DNA of 34,775 bases from Flavobacteriaceae bacterium (GTDB lineage Bacteria > Bacteroidota > Bacteroidia > Flavobacteriales > Flavobacteriaceae): assembly GCA_029248185.1 (NCBI GenBank), contig JAQWJV010000045.1, forward strand, positions 1 through 34,775, read 5' to 3'. Made by a program: the position numbers and the translations under genes. Positions 23,232-32,900 of this stretch are shown in pieces (positions within the stretch are counted from its first letter, which is position 1; each line of letters opens with the position of its first letter). The notes beneath the pieces were generated by a model. That model was not told the origin of the DNA, made no database searches, and was given only the letters and a program-made list of their open reading frames with translations.

Positions 23232-25286
23232 TTAATGAATTGACACCCCTTTTTTGGCATCTTTGTTTTCAGGATTGACAAAGACAAAGCTACCTTCAGC
23301 ATTTTCTCCTAGTAAAATCATTCCATTACTTTCTGTTCCTTTTAGTGTTCTAGGATGTAAATTGGTTAACAAGCTTACTTGTTTTCCGATTAAATCATCG
23401 GGCTTAAAATCCTGAGCAATACCTGAAACTACCGTACGTTGTTCATCTCCTAAATCAACCGTCAGTTGCAATAACTTTTTTGTTTTATTGACCTTCTCCG
23501 CGGCAATTACCGTTGCAACCTTGAGATCTAAAGCTTCAAAATTAGGATACTTGGTAGTTGGTTTTAGGGGAGCAATTTTTAAAGTTTTGATTTTATTTTT
23601 AGCCTCACTAGTTTTTAATTTGGAGCGTTGCTGCTCCATTTGTTCGTTTTCAATCTTTTGAAATAGCAAGGAGGCTTCACCGATTTGGTGTCCTGAGTCA
23701 ATTAGGATTGAGCCACTTGAAACACTTTGCCAATTAAGATTTTTTGAATCAAGTTGCAGCATTTTTTTTAATTTTTTTGCTGTAAAGGGAAGGATGGGTT
23801 CACTTAGAATACTCAGACCCGTTGCAATTTGAAGGGCGGTATGCATAATAGTCGCTACTCTTTGAGCATCTGTTTTGATAAGCTTCCAGGGTTCTGCATC
23901 TGCTAGATATTTATTTCCTAAACGGGCCAATTGCATCAAAATTTGGCTTGCCTCTCTAAAACGATATTGTTCGATTGCGAGACCCATTTTTTGAGGAAGT
24001 AAAGCCATTTCATCAAGAACAGTTTGGTCGACAGGGCTCAAATTTACTGCCTCAGGAACGATACCCCCATAATATTTATGTGTCAGCACCAGGACTCGGT
24101 TAATGAAATTTCCATAAATAGCTACCAATTCATTGTTATTTCTTGCTTGAAATTCGTCCCAAGTGAAATCATTGTCTTTGGTTTCCGGAGCATTGGCTGT
24201 CAATACATAGCGAAGTACATCTTGCTGCTCAGGAAATTCATCTAAGTATTCATGTAGCCAAACCGCCCAGTTTTTAGAGGTAGAAATTTTTTGTCCTTCT
24301 AGGTTTAGAAATTCATTTGCAGGTACATTTTCTGGCAAAATATAATCTCCATTTGCATGAAGAATGATAGGGAAAATGATACAATGAAAGACAATATTAT
24401 CTTTTCCAATAAAGTGAACCAATTGAGTTTCATCGTCTTTCCAGTAGGGCTCCCAATCTTTTCCATTTTCTTGGGCCCATTCTTTTGTAGAGGAAATATA
24501 TCCAATGGGAGCATCAAACCATACGTAAAGTACTTTTCCTTCACCATCTTTAACGGGAACAGGTATTCCCCAATCTAAATCACGGGTAACCGCTCTTGGT
24601 TGTAAGCCATTGTCTATCCATGATTTAACTTGACCATAAACATTGGGTTTCCAATCTTTTTTATGTCCCTCTAGAATCCATTTTTTAATGAAATCTTCAT
24701 AGCGATTCAAGGGCAAATACCAATGTTTGGTTGATTTTAAGGAGGGTTTTACTCCGCTAATTGTTGATTTGGGATCAATTAATTCTGTGGCACTAAGACT
24801 ACTTCCGCAACTTTCACACTGATCTCCATATGCTTCAGGGTGTTGACAAATGGGACAAATACCTGTGACAAAACGATCCGCAAGAAATTGTTGGGCTTCT
24901 GCATCAAATAATTGTTCCGATTCTTTTAATTCAAAAACAGACTTAGTGTCTAACTTTTTAAAAATTTCTTGCGCTGTTTCATAATGAACCTTTCTTGAGG
25001 TTCTGGAATAATTATCAAAAGCGATTCCAAACTTTTGAAAAGAATCTCTTATTATTTGATCGTATTGATCAATAATTTCTTGGGGTGTTTTTCCTTCTTT
25101 TTTTGCTTTTAAGGAAATAGCAACACCGTGTTCATCACTTCCACAAATAAAAAGTACATCTTTGCCTTGGCCGCGAAGGTATCGGGTATAAATATCAGCA
25201 GGAACATACACCCCTGCCAGATGGCCTATGTGAATGGGTCCATTGGTATAGGGAAGTGCTGCTGTGACGGTATAGCGTTTTGGCAT
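23232..25286 (-). CDS. metG: Methionyl-tRNA synthetase with C-terminal tRNA-binding domain
   Basis: It charges tRNA-Met. It has 684 residues from ATG 25286 (MPKRYTVTAALPYTNGPIHI); an upstream TTG frame start is not credible. Class I signatures are HIGH (19-22) and the KMSKS-loop variant KISTSK (333-338). The zinc knuckle is Cys144-x2-Cys147-x9-Cys157-x2-Cys160. The last 100 or so residues form a dimerising EMAP/Trbp111-type tRNA-binding domain (FEALDLKVATVIAAEKV...SGIAQDF...TNLHPRTLKG). The gene is directly followed by the HDAC-family gene. It is divergent from yraN. The -7 box TATTTTTG is on the minus strand at 25308-25315. Confidence 0.97.
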   Translation of the reverse strand: MPKRYTVTAALPYTNGPIHIGHLAGVYVPADIYTRYLRGQGKDVLFICGSDEHGVAISLKAKKEGKTPQEIIDQYDQIIRDSFQKFGIAFDNYSRTSRKVHYETAQEIFKKLDTKSVFELKESEQLFDAEAQQFLADRFVTGICPICQHPEAYGDQCESCGSSLSATELIDPKSTISGVKPSLKSTKHWYLPLNRYEDFIKKWILEGHKKDWKPNVYGQVKSWIDNGLQPRAVTRDLDWGIPVPVKDGEGKVLYVWFDAPIGYISSTKEWAQENGKDWEPYWKDDETQLVHFIGKDNIVFHCIIFPIILHANGDYILPENVPANEFLNLEGQKISTSKNWAVWLHEYLDEFPEQQDVLRYVLTANAPETKDNDFTWDEFQARNNNELVAIYGNFINRVLVLTHKYYGGIVPEAVNLSPVDQTVLDEMALLPQKMGLAIEQYRFREASQILMQLARLGNKYLADAEPWKLIKTDAQRVATIMHTALQIATGLSILSEPILPFTAKKLKKMLQLDSKNLNWQSVSSGSILIDSGHQIGEASLLFQKIENEQMEQQRSKLKTSEAKNKIKTLKIAPLKPTTKYPNFEALDLKVATVIAAEKVNKTKKLLQLTVDLGDEQRTVVSGIAQDFKPDDLIGKQVSLLTNLHPRTLKGTESNGMILLGENAEGSFVFVNPENKDAKKGVSIH

Positions 25287-25307
25287 GATAATCTTTTCAA
25301 TTTTTGT

Positions 25308-25315
25308 CAAAAATA
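25308..25315 (-). promoter_or_regulatory. Candidate -7 box for metG
   Basis: The minus strand reads TATTTTTG, matching TANNTTTG, 21 nt before the metG ATG. No -33 box was found. Confidence 0.35.
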
Positions 25316-25378
25316 AGCAAATATCTCCCTCATTCGGAAGAGAACATCGTATCTTTAATTAGCTCAAATCATTTCTTC

Positions 25379-25741
25379 ATGGCACAACACAACCTCTTTG
25401 GTCAAGAAGCTGAACAAAAAGCACTTTCTTTTTTGTTGGATAAAGGTTACATTCTTTTAGAAAAAAACTATCGTTTTGGTAAAGCAGAAATTGATTTACT
25501 GATGCAGTATAAGGATACATTGATCTGTGTTGAAGTAAAGGCACGTTCCTCAGAATTTTTTGGGGCACCTGAAAGTTTTATTTCCTCAAAAAAAATTAAA
25601 CTCTTGGTGGGTGCTGTCAATCACTATATCGAAAAATATGGGATCGATTTTGATGTACGTTTTGATGTCATAGCTTTCACGCTCAACAATCAAAAATGGA
25701 ATTGTAAGCATATAGAAAATGCATTTTATGCTTGGGAATAA
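25379..25741 (+). CDS. yraN: YraN/UPF0102-family nuclease-fold protein
   Basis: It has 120 residues from ATG 25379 (MAQHNLFGQEAEQKA); an upstream TTG start would add unrelated residues. The family motif is GKAEIDLLMQYKDTLICVEVKARSS, with Glu37, Asp39, Glu52 and Lys54 as the PD-(D/E)XK-like set. The role is unproven: the family is Holliday-junction-resolvase-like by fold, linked to DNA processing. It is divergent from metG; TATCTTTA (25350-25357) may be its -7 box. Same-strand neighbour 57 bp downstream is the ACT-like gene. The name yraN is by family resemblance. Confidence 0.88.
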   Translation: MAQHNLFGQEAEQKALSFLLDKGYILLEKNYRFGKAEIDLLMQYKDTLICVEVKARSSEFFGAPESFISSKKIKLLVGAVNHYIEKYGIDFDVRFDVIAFTLNNQKWNCKHIENAFYAWE

Positions 25742-25773
25742 TGTTTTATCTATAACATTTTGTTTGAAATAAC

Positions 25774-25781
25774 TACTTTTG
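25774..25781 (+). promoter_or_regulatory. Candidate -7 box for the ACT-like gene
   Basis: TACTTTTG is a full match to TANNTTTG and lies 16 nt before ATG 25798. Upstream TTTG copies at 25759-25762 and 25763-25766 are too close to serve as -33. Confidence 0.4.
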
Positions 25782-25797
25782 TTAAAAATACTTTTAA

Positions 25798-26460
25798 ATG
25801 AAAACCATTGCATCTACTGTTGCGACCTATGTCAAAACAAAACCTTATTTATCTGCAGCTCTTTCAGACGGAATTATAAATTTAACTTCTCTCGCACGTC
25901 AAATCAAGCCAGAAATAGAAGCAACATTAAAGAGGCCAGTAAATCGAGGTGCAATTGTAATGTCGTTAAAACGGGTTTCGGATGAAGCTGAATTTACGAC
26001 TGATTCTTCAAAAATTTCAAGTGTTTTAAAGAATATGGGAGATATCACAGTCCGTTCCTCTCTGGTTGATTACAACTTTTTAGTATCTGACACCCTACTC
26101 TTGAATCAGGCAAATTTGCTGAAAGAACTTGAGCATAAAAAAGAAGTTTTTTATACCTCCTCAAGGGGAGTTTCAGAATCTAATATTATTGTGAGTCAGA
26201 ATATTGCGTCCCTTGTTGATGATTTGTTTCAGGAAGAAATTTGTCATTCTAAAATGGATAATTTATCTTCTATAACGATAAAGCTTCCCTCGGATAATGT
26301 GACCATTCCCGGGATTTATTATTTTATTTTTCAGCGTCTTTCTTGGGAAGGAGTCAATGTTTATGAAGTGATTTCTACCTCAAATGAGTTTACAATTTTG
26401 ATCCACGAAGACGAAGTAAATATTGCTTTTGAGGAAATCAAGAATTTAAAGTCTTTGTAG
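25798..26460 (+). CDS. Conserved unknown protein with C-terminal ACT-like region
   Basis: It has 220 residues. The N-terminal part (about 1-60, TVATYVKTKPYLSAALSDGIINLTSLARQI) looks helical and winged-helix-like. The C-terminal 70 residues (SSITIKLPSDNVTIPGIYYFIF ... VNVYEVISTSNEFTILIHED) have the beta-alpha-beta-beta-alpha-beta rhythm of an ACT domain, as in aspartate-kinase regulatory parts. No kinase domain is present. Its function is unknown; binding a small ligand to regulate something is inferred from the ACT likeness only. It is convergent with mfd and overlaps the mfd 3' end by 23 nt. Confidence 0.75.
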   Translation: MKTIASTVATYVKTKPYLSAALSDGIINLTSLARQIKPEIEATLKRPVNRGAIVMSLKRVSDEAEFTTDSSKISSVLKNMGDITVRSSLVDYNFLVSDTLLLNQANLLKELEHKKEVFYTSSRGVSESNIIVSQNIASLVDDLFQEEICHSKMDNLSSITIKLPSDNVTIPGIYYFIFQRLSWEGVNVYEVISTSNEFTILIHEDEVNIAFEEIKNLKSL

Positions 26461-29400
26461 GCAGAACGAAACTATTCAATAGTGTGGTTAGGGTTTGAAT
26501 TTCAGAAATTGATTGAATCGCTAGTAGTAATTTCAATCCGTTTGGAGTGTTTTTCTCTTTCAGTTTGATACGATCGGGTGTTTTTTGAACTTGGGTAAGT
26601 AAAAAGGTGAACGCTTCTGTCTGAAAGAAGTCACTTTGTTGGTCTGAAATAAAATAGCAAATACAACTTCCTCTTTTGATAATCAAGCGCTCCATTCCCA
26701 ATTGTGTAGCTACCCATTTGAGTTTCATACTTTCTAAAAGTTCAATGGCTGGCTCTGGTAGAGGTCCAAAACGGTCTGTAAGTTTATTTTCAAAATCATC
26801 CAACTCGATACTAGTTTTAAGCTGACTCAATTCTTGGTAAAGGGAAAGACGTTCTTTCACAATATTGAGATAATCGTGAGGAAAAAATAATTCCAAATCG
26901 GTATCAATTTGTACTTCTTTAACGTAAGATTTTAATTCATCATTTAGCTCGTCTTGATACAGTGCTTTAAATTCATTTTCTTTCAATTCATCAATGGCTT
27001 CATGGAGAATTTTTTGATAGGTTTCAAAACCCATTTCATTGATAAATCCACTTTGTTCGCCTCCCAATAAATCTCCTGCACCTCGAATTTCTAGATCCTT
27101 CATCGCAATCTGAATACCAGACCCGATTGCAGAGAATTGCTCAATGGTTTTGATTCTTTTTTGCGCATCACTACTCATCGCACTATGGGGTGGAGTAATA
27201 AAATAACAAAAAGCTTTCTTGTTACTTCTCCCTACACGTCCTCTCATTTGGTGTAGGTCACTAAGGCCAAAATTATTGGCATTATTAATAAAAATAGTAT
27301 TAGCATTTGGGACATCTAACCCATTCTCAATAATGGTTGTAGCGATAAGAATATCAAAATCGCCTTGCATAAAGCTCAACAAGGTTTTCTCCAGTTTGGT
27401 TCCTTCCATTTGACCGTGACCGATCGCAATTCTAGCATCAGGAATCAAACGTTGCACCAAGCCTGCAATTTCATTAATGTTTTCTACTCGATTATGAATG
27501 AAAAAGACTTGACCTCCACGTTGTAATTCATACATAATGGCATCTCGAATTAGTGTTTCACTAAAACGAACAACTTCACTTTCTATAGGAAAACGATTGG
27601 GTGGAGGTGTAGCTATCACGGATAAATCTCGAGCCGCCATCAAACTAAATTGTAAGGTTCTGGGAATGGGTGTGGCCGTTAAAGTCAATACATCAATATT
27701 GGCTTTCAAGGAACGTATTTTTTCTTTTACCGCTACTCCAAATTTTTGCTCTTCATCAACAATAAGTAATCCTAAATCTTTAAAAACTACATTTTTATTT
27801 ACTAGTTGATGCGTTCCAATTAGAATATCAATTTTGCCTTCTGCCAAATCCTGTAAAATTTGATTTTTATCTTTTGTAGTGCGAAACCGATTCAAATAAT
27901 CTACTCGAACGGGCAGTTCTTTCAAGCGAGCAGAAAAAGTTTTAAAATGCTGAAAAGCCAAGATGGTAGTGGGTACCAGTACTACTACTTGTTTGCTGTT
28001 GTCTGCGGCTTTGAAAGCGGCTCTAATGGCGACTTCTGTTTTTCCAAATCCAACATCTCCACAAACCAGACGATCCATTGGCTGTTGGGATTCCATATCT
28101 GCTTTTATGGCTTGGGTTGTTTTTTCTTGGTCGGGAGTATCTTCATACATAAATGAGGCTTCTAGCTCCCATTGCAAATAACTATCGGGATCAAATGCAA
28201 AACCTATTTTTTGTCTCCTTTTGGCATACAATTCAATTAGGTTGAATGCAATTTCTTTAACCTTGGTTTTTGTTTTTTGTTTTAAAGCTTTCCAAGCTTT
28301 AGAACCCAATTTATAGATTTTTGGAACGGCCCCATCTTTCCCATTATACTTACTTATTTTGTGTAGCGAATGAATGCTTAGATATAAAATATCGCGTTCT
28401 CCATAGATCAGTTTAATGGCTTCTTGCCATTTCCCTTCGACTTCAATGCGTTGTAAACCTCCAAAGGTTCCGATACCATGATCTATGTGGGTTACATAAT
28501 CGCCCACCTCCATTTGTATTAGCTCTTTTAGATTTAACGCTTGCTTTCGTGCAGTATCCGATTTGAGTTGGTATTTATGATAACGTTCAAAAATTTGATG
28601 ATCTGAAAAACAGGCCCATTGCACCTCTAAATCCTCAAAACCTTCATAAATAGATAGTACCTCCGTTTTATAGTGAACGGTTTTTTCTAATTCCTGAAAA
28701 ATATCATGGAAGCGTTTGGTTTGTTGTTCATTACTGCAAAATAGAGTGTTTTCATAACCTCTTTTATTGTTTTCATTGAGGTGTGCAATCAGTAAATCAA
28801 ACTGTTTGTTGAAGGCAGGTTGTGGACTTTGTTTTACATGAATTTGAGAGGTTATGGGAAGTTCTTCAGTTCGTTCCAGAACAAAAACGGATTTGTTGAG
28901 ACTGTCCTGGATCCATTCTTCCCTATTCATAAAAAGCGTTTCGGGTGGATATTGGGTAGTGACCTCTTTAGAATTGTATATTTCTATGGCTTTTTCAAAA
29001 AGCTGTTGCAGTCTGGCGGTAGTTTTATCATAATTGGAAAATAGAAAACTACTATTGGAAGGAAAAAAATCTAGTATGGATTTTCGTTTGTCCGTAAAAT
29101 CATTATTGGAAGTGTCGGGCAATAATTCCACAGAATCAAATGCCGTAATGGAGCGTTGGCTTTGTACATCAAAACTACAGAGACGCTCTACCGTATCGTC
29201 AAAAAATTCAATTCGATATGGATGTTGATAGGCAAAAGAAAACACATCAATAATTCCTCCCCGAACAGCAAACTCTCCCGGACTGGTCACAAAATCGACA
29301 CGTTGGAATCCCATTTCAAATAAACTTTCGTTGATGAAGTTTAATGAAAGAACGGCGTCTTTACTAATTTTAAAAGTGATACGCTTGAGGGTGTGTTGTG

Positions 29401-29791
29401 AGATAATTTTTTCAAAAACCGCTTGAGGATAGCTGATGACAATACGTGGTTTTTTTGACCCACTTATCTTTTTAAGTACTTCTGAACGCAATAAAACATT
29501 AGCATTATCTGTCGTCTCTTGTGCATAGGCTTGTCTGTAACTTGCAGGAAAATAGAGTACATCTGCAGGTGTTAAAAGGCGTTCTAAATCATTGAGATAA
29601 TAAGCAGCTTGCTCTGCATTGTCAAGAATTAAAAGGAGGTTCTGTTGGTTTTTTTGGAAAGCAGCTGCAATTCGAAAGGAAAAACCTGAACCAACAAAAC
29701 CTTTAATATGGACGCACTCTTTCTCAAAAAAGGCGGCTTCTATCGCTTTTTGTGAGTCTAATGGGTCAAAAACGGCTAGGGTTTTGTTGAT
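26438..29791 (-). CDS. mfd: Transcription-repair coupling factor; start codon non-canonical or damaged
   Basis: It removes stalled RNA polymerase and recruits UvrA. The conserved frame runs from TGA 26438-26440 back to 29836 with no stop. RID block: GDYVTHIDHGIGTFGGLQ. Helicase motifs: GDVGFGKTEVA (Lys584), LLIVDEEQKFG (Asp679), LTATPIPRTLQ, TTIIENGLDVPN and HQMRGRVGRS. Numbering assumes a start at ATC 29791-29789 (reading INKTLAVFDPLD), which gives 1117 residues, in line with flavobacterial Mfd. Between 29492 and 29836 the frame has clear Mfd N-terminal sequence (HIKGFVGSGFSF, AAYYLNDLERLL, ETTDNANVLLRSEVL) but no ATG, GTG or TTG. The first such codon, TTG at 29491, would remove about 100 conserved residues. 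A nearby ATG at 29840 is in another frame and stops after four codons. Confidence 0.9.
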   Translation of the reverse strand: MNKTLAVFDPLDSQKAIEAAFFEKECVHIKGFVGSGFSFRIAAAFQKNQQNLLLILDNAEQAAYYLNDLERLLTPADVLYFPASYRQAYAQETTDNANVLLRSEVLKKISGSKKPRIVISYPQAVFEKIISQHTLKRITFKISKDAVLSLNFINESLFEMGFQRVDFVTSPGEFAVRGGIIDVFSFAYQHPYRIEFFDDTVERLCSFDVQSQRSITAFDSVELLPDTSNNDFTDKRKSILDFFPSNSSFLFSNYDKTTARLQQLFEKAIEIYNSKEVTTQYPPETLFMNREEWIQDSLNKSVFVLERTEELPITSQIHVKQSPQPAFNKQFDLLIAHLNENNKRGYENTLFCSNEQQTKRFHDIFQELEKTVHYKTEVLSIYEGFEDLEVQWACFSDHQIFERYHKYQLKSDTARKQALNLKELIQMEVGDYVTHIDHGIGTFGGLQRIEVEGKWQEAIKLIYGERDILYLSIHSLHKISKYNGKDGAVPKIYKLGSKAWKALKQKTKTKVKEIAFNLIELYAKRRQKIGFAFDPDSYLQWELEASFMYEDTPDQEKTTQAIKADMESQQPMDRLVCGDVGFGKTEVAIRAAFKAADNSKQVVVLVPTTILAFQHFKTFSARLKELPVRVDYLNRFRTTKDKNQILQDLAEGKIDILIGTHQLVNKNVVFKDLGLLIVDEEQKFGVAVKEKIRSLKANIDVLTLTATPIPRTLQFSLMAARDLSVIATPPPNRFPIESEVVRFSETLIRDAIMYELQRGGQVFFIHNRVENINEIAGLVQRLIPDARIAIGHGQMEGTKLEKTLLSFMQGDFDILIATTIIENGLDVPNANTIFINNANNFGLSDLHQMRGRVGRSNKKAFCYFITPPHSAMSSDAQKRIKTIEQFSAIGSGIQIAMKDLEIRGAGDLLGGEQSGFINEMGFETYQKILHEAIDELKENEFKALYQDELNDELKSYVKEVQIDTDLELFFPHDYLNIVKERLSLYQELSQLKTSIELDDFENKLTDRFGPLPEPAIELLESMKLKWVATQLGMERLIIKRGSCICYFISDQQSDFFQTEAFTFLLTQVQKTPDRIKLKEKNTPNGLKLLLAIQSISEIQTLTTLLNSFVLPTKTLNS

Positions 29792-29891
29792 ACTCTTTTT
29801 TTGGTGAAGGTACGGATTTGGTTTTTTAATCTGAATTCATTTTCGTTAATAACTCAGGATAAAACCATTTTTCCGCTCAAGGGGAAATCGG

Positions 29892-29899
29892 TACATTCG
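29892..29899 (+). promoter_or_regulatory. Candidate -7 box for dnaE
   Basis: TACATTCG matches TANNTTTG at 7 of 8 and ends 5 nt before ATG 29905, which would give a leaderless or nearly leaderless mRNA. No -33 TTTG was seen. Confidence 0.35.
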
Positions 29900-29904
29900 T
29901 TTTT

Positions 29905-32900
29905 ATGTATTTAATCTTTGATACCGAAACGACAGGACTTCCTAAACGCTGGGACGCCCCTTTATCTGACGGTGAAAACTGGCCTCGCTGTATTCAAATT
30001 GCATGGCAGATTCACGATGCAAAAGGGGAGCTTATTCGACATGAAAATTATTTAATCCAGCCTGATGGATTTACCATTCCCTTTGATTCTGAAAAAATAC
30101 ATGGAATATCTACCGCTTTAGCCGAAGAACAAGGAGTGCTCTTAGAAGAGGTGCTCGAAAAATTTCATGCTGCACTCGATGCTGTTGATTTTGTGGTGGG
30201 GCATAATGTAGGCTTCGATCGCAATATTATGGGTGCCGAATATTTACGTGCTGGCTTGACAGACGTTTTGGAAGGTAAGTTTGTGATTGATACTTGTACC
30301 GAGGAAACAGCACAATTATGCCAATTACCAGGGGGAAGGGGTGGAAAGTTTAAATTACCTACTCTTTCTGAATTGTATTTTTTTCTATTCAAAGAAACTT
30401 TTAAAGAGGCTCACAATGCCACTGCAGATGTTGAGGCAACCACACGAGCATTTTTGGAGTTACTGAGACAGCAAAAAATTCACCCTAAAGCTTTTGAAAA
30501 TCAAGCCTTCCAGACAGAAGAACTTAAAGCACAAGCCCCTTTTAAGGCCATTGGGTTAAGCCATCAAAATCTTAAAAAAGCCTCAGAAAAGTTAAAGAAG
30601 AAAGAAGCGACTCCCATTTCAGTTTCAGAAGAGGATACGTCGGCTTTAGCGGATGCTACTTTTGTGCATTTGCATAATCATTCGCAGTTTTCAGTGCTCC
30701 AAGCTACCTCACGAATCAGTCAGTTGGTAGAAGCCACAGCAAACAATAAAATGCCTGCAGTAGCCATTACCGATCATGCCAATTTGATGGGGGCTTTTCA
30801 TTTTATCAAAGCAATCAAGGCGCACAACAAGGGATTGGAGCCTGAGGAACAGCAAATAAAACCCATCATTGGATGTGAGTTTTATGTTTGTGAGGACCAT
30901 ACCGATAGATCCAGAAGAGATGATGGCTATCAGATGGTCTTTTTAGCAAAGAATAAAAAAGGCTATCACAACCTGGCAAAAATGACTTCCATGGCCTATG
31001 TAAATGGATTTTATTACGTTCCTAGGATTGATCGAGAAATTATCAAACAGTACAAGGAGGATCTGATTGTGTTGTCTGGAAATACTTATGGAGAGCTTGC
31101 CTCAAAAATATTAAATCTAGGAGATCGACAAGCTGAAGAGGCTTTGCAATGGTGGCATGCTGAATTTAAAGAGGATTTTTACATTGAGCTCATGCGTCAT
31201 GGCGAGGAGGGCGAAGACCGAGCCAATGCTGTTTTGGTCAAGCTTGCTAGGCAATATAACATTCCACTAATTGCTACAAACAACACTTATTACACCAAAA
31301 AAGAAGAAGCTAATGCCCATGATATTTTATTGTGTGTAAAGGAAGGGGAAAAGCAAGCCACGCCCATTGGACGAGGGCGAGGGTTTCGATACGGGTTTCC
31401 CAACCATGAATATTATTATAAGTCGCCCGAGGAAATGAAGCTATTATTTAAGGATATTCCAGAGGCCATTCTTAATATTGAAGCTTTAGTTGCTAAAATT
31501 TTGCCTTTTGATTTGGCACGTGAAGTATTGCTTCCCAAATTTGATATTCCTGAGAATTATCAAGTTTCTGACGATCCTGACGGTAAAAAGGGAGAGAATG
31601 CCTACCTACATTTCTTAACGTATTTGGGTGCTGAAGAGCGCTATGGAACCTTGCATGAAGAGATTAAAGAACGGATTGATTTTGAATTAGGGGTTATTGC
31701 CAAAACAGGCTATCCAGGTTATTTTCTGATTGTCCAGGATTTAATTGCAGCAGCAAGGGATTTGGATGTTTCTGTTGGGCCTGGACGAGGTTCGGCTGCA
31801 GGTTCTGTTGTTGCCTATTGCTTGAAAATCACCAATATTGATCCCATTAAATACGACTTACTTTTTGAGCGCTTTTTGAATCCGGATCGGGTCAGTATGC
31901 CCGATATAGATATTGACTTCGATGATGAAGGTCGGAGCAAGGTAATGGATTATGTTATTGAAAAATACGGTTCCAATCAAGTGGCTCAAATTATTACTTA
32001 TGGGACAATGGCAGCCAAATCTTCCATTCGGGATACGGCTCGAGTTTTGGACCTACCTTTAGGGGAAGCCGACCGTATCGCAAAACTGCTCCCTAATATC
32101 AAACTGGCAAAACTTTTTTCTTCCTCGGACCAAGAGTTAAAGGAGAAGCTCAGAAATGATGAGGTTTTACGAGTGAATGAAATTAAAAACTTAGCAGAAG
32201 AGGACAATTTGTCGGGAGAGACGATTCAGCAAGCTATTGTTCTTGAGGGATCGTTGCGAAATACGGGAACTCACGCTTGTGGAGTTATTATTACCCCAGA
32301 TGATATCACCCAATTTGTACCTGTGGCTACGGCTAAAGATTCTGAATTATATGTCACTCAATTTGATAATTCGGTGGTTGAAGACGCTGGTTTGTTAAAG
32401 ATGGATTTCTTGGGACTCAAAACCTTAACCTTAATTAAGGATACGGTGAAGCTGGTAAAATATAAGCACAATATTGATTTAGATCCCGATGCTTTCCCTT
32501 TGGATGATCAAAAAACCTATGAATTATTCCAAAGAGGAGATACGGTTGGGATTTTTCAATATGAATCGGCAGGGATGCAGAAATACCTCAAAGATTTAAA
32601 GCCTACTGTTTTTGCAGATTTGATTGCGATGAATGCACTCTATCGTCCCGGTCCTTTGGAATATATTCCAAGTTTTGTAGATCGTAAAAATGGAAACGAA
32701 GAGATTAGTTATGATCTTCCAGTGATGGCAGAATATTTGGAAGAAACCTACGGAATTACGGTTTATCAGGAGCAAGTAATGCTTTTGTCACAGAAGTTGG
32801 CTGGCTTTTCCAAAGGTGATGCAGATGTATTGAGAAAAGCAATGGGGAAAAAGATTTTTGCCTTACTTCAAAAACTAAAACCACAATTTATTGAAGGGGG

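Noticed and set aside
24270-24290. KISTSK in place of KMSKS in methionyl-tRNA synthetase.
   Set aside because: This loop form is a normal variant in MetRS of this type; the rest of the enzyme is intact.
29826-29840. ATG-AAT-TCA-GAT-TAA ahead of mfd as a leader peptide or programmed +1 frameshift site (GAT TAA A).
   Set aside because: Four codons with no slippery logic like that of prfB: the Asp tRNA would not re-pair on ATT. A lost or unusual start codon is simpler.
29905-30480. Exonuclease domain fused to DnaE as a possible new architecture.
   Set aside because: To my knowledge this fusion is normal for Flavobacteriia and all catalytic residues are intact.
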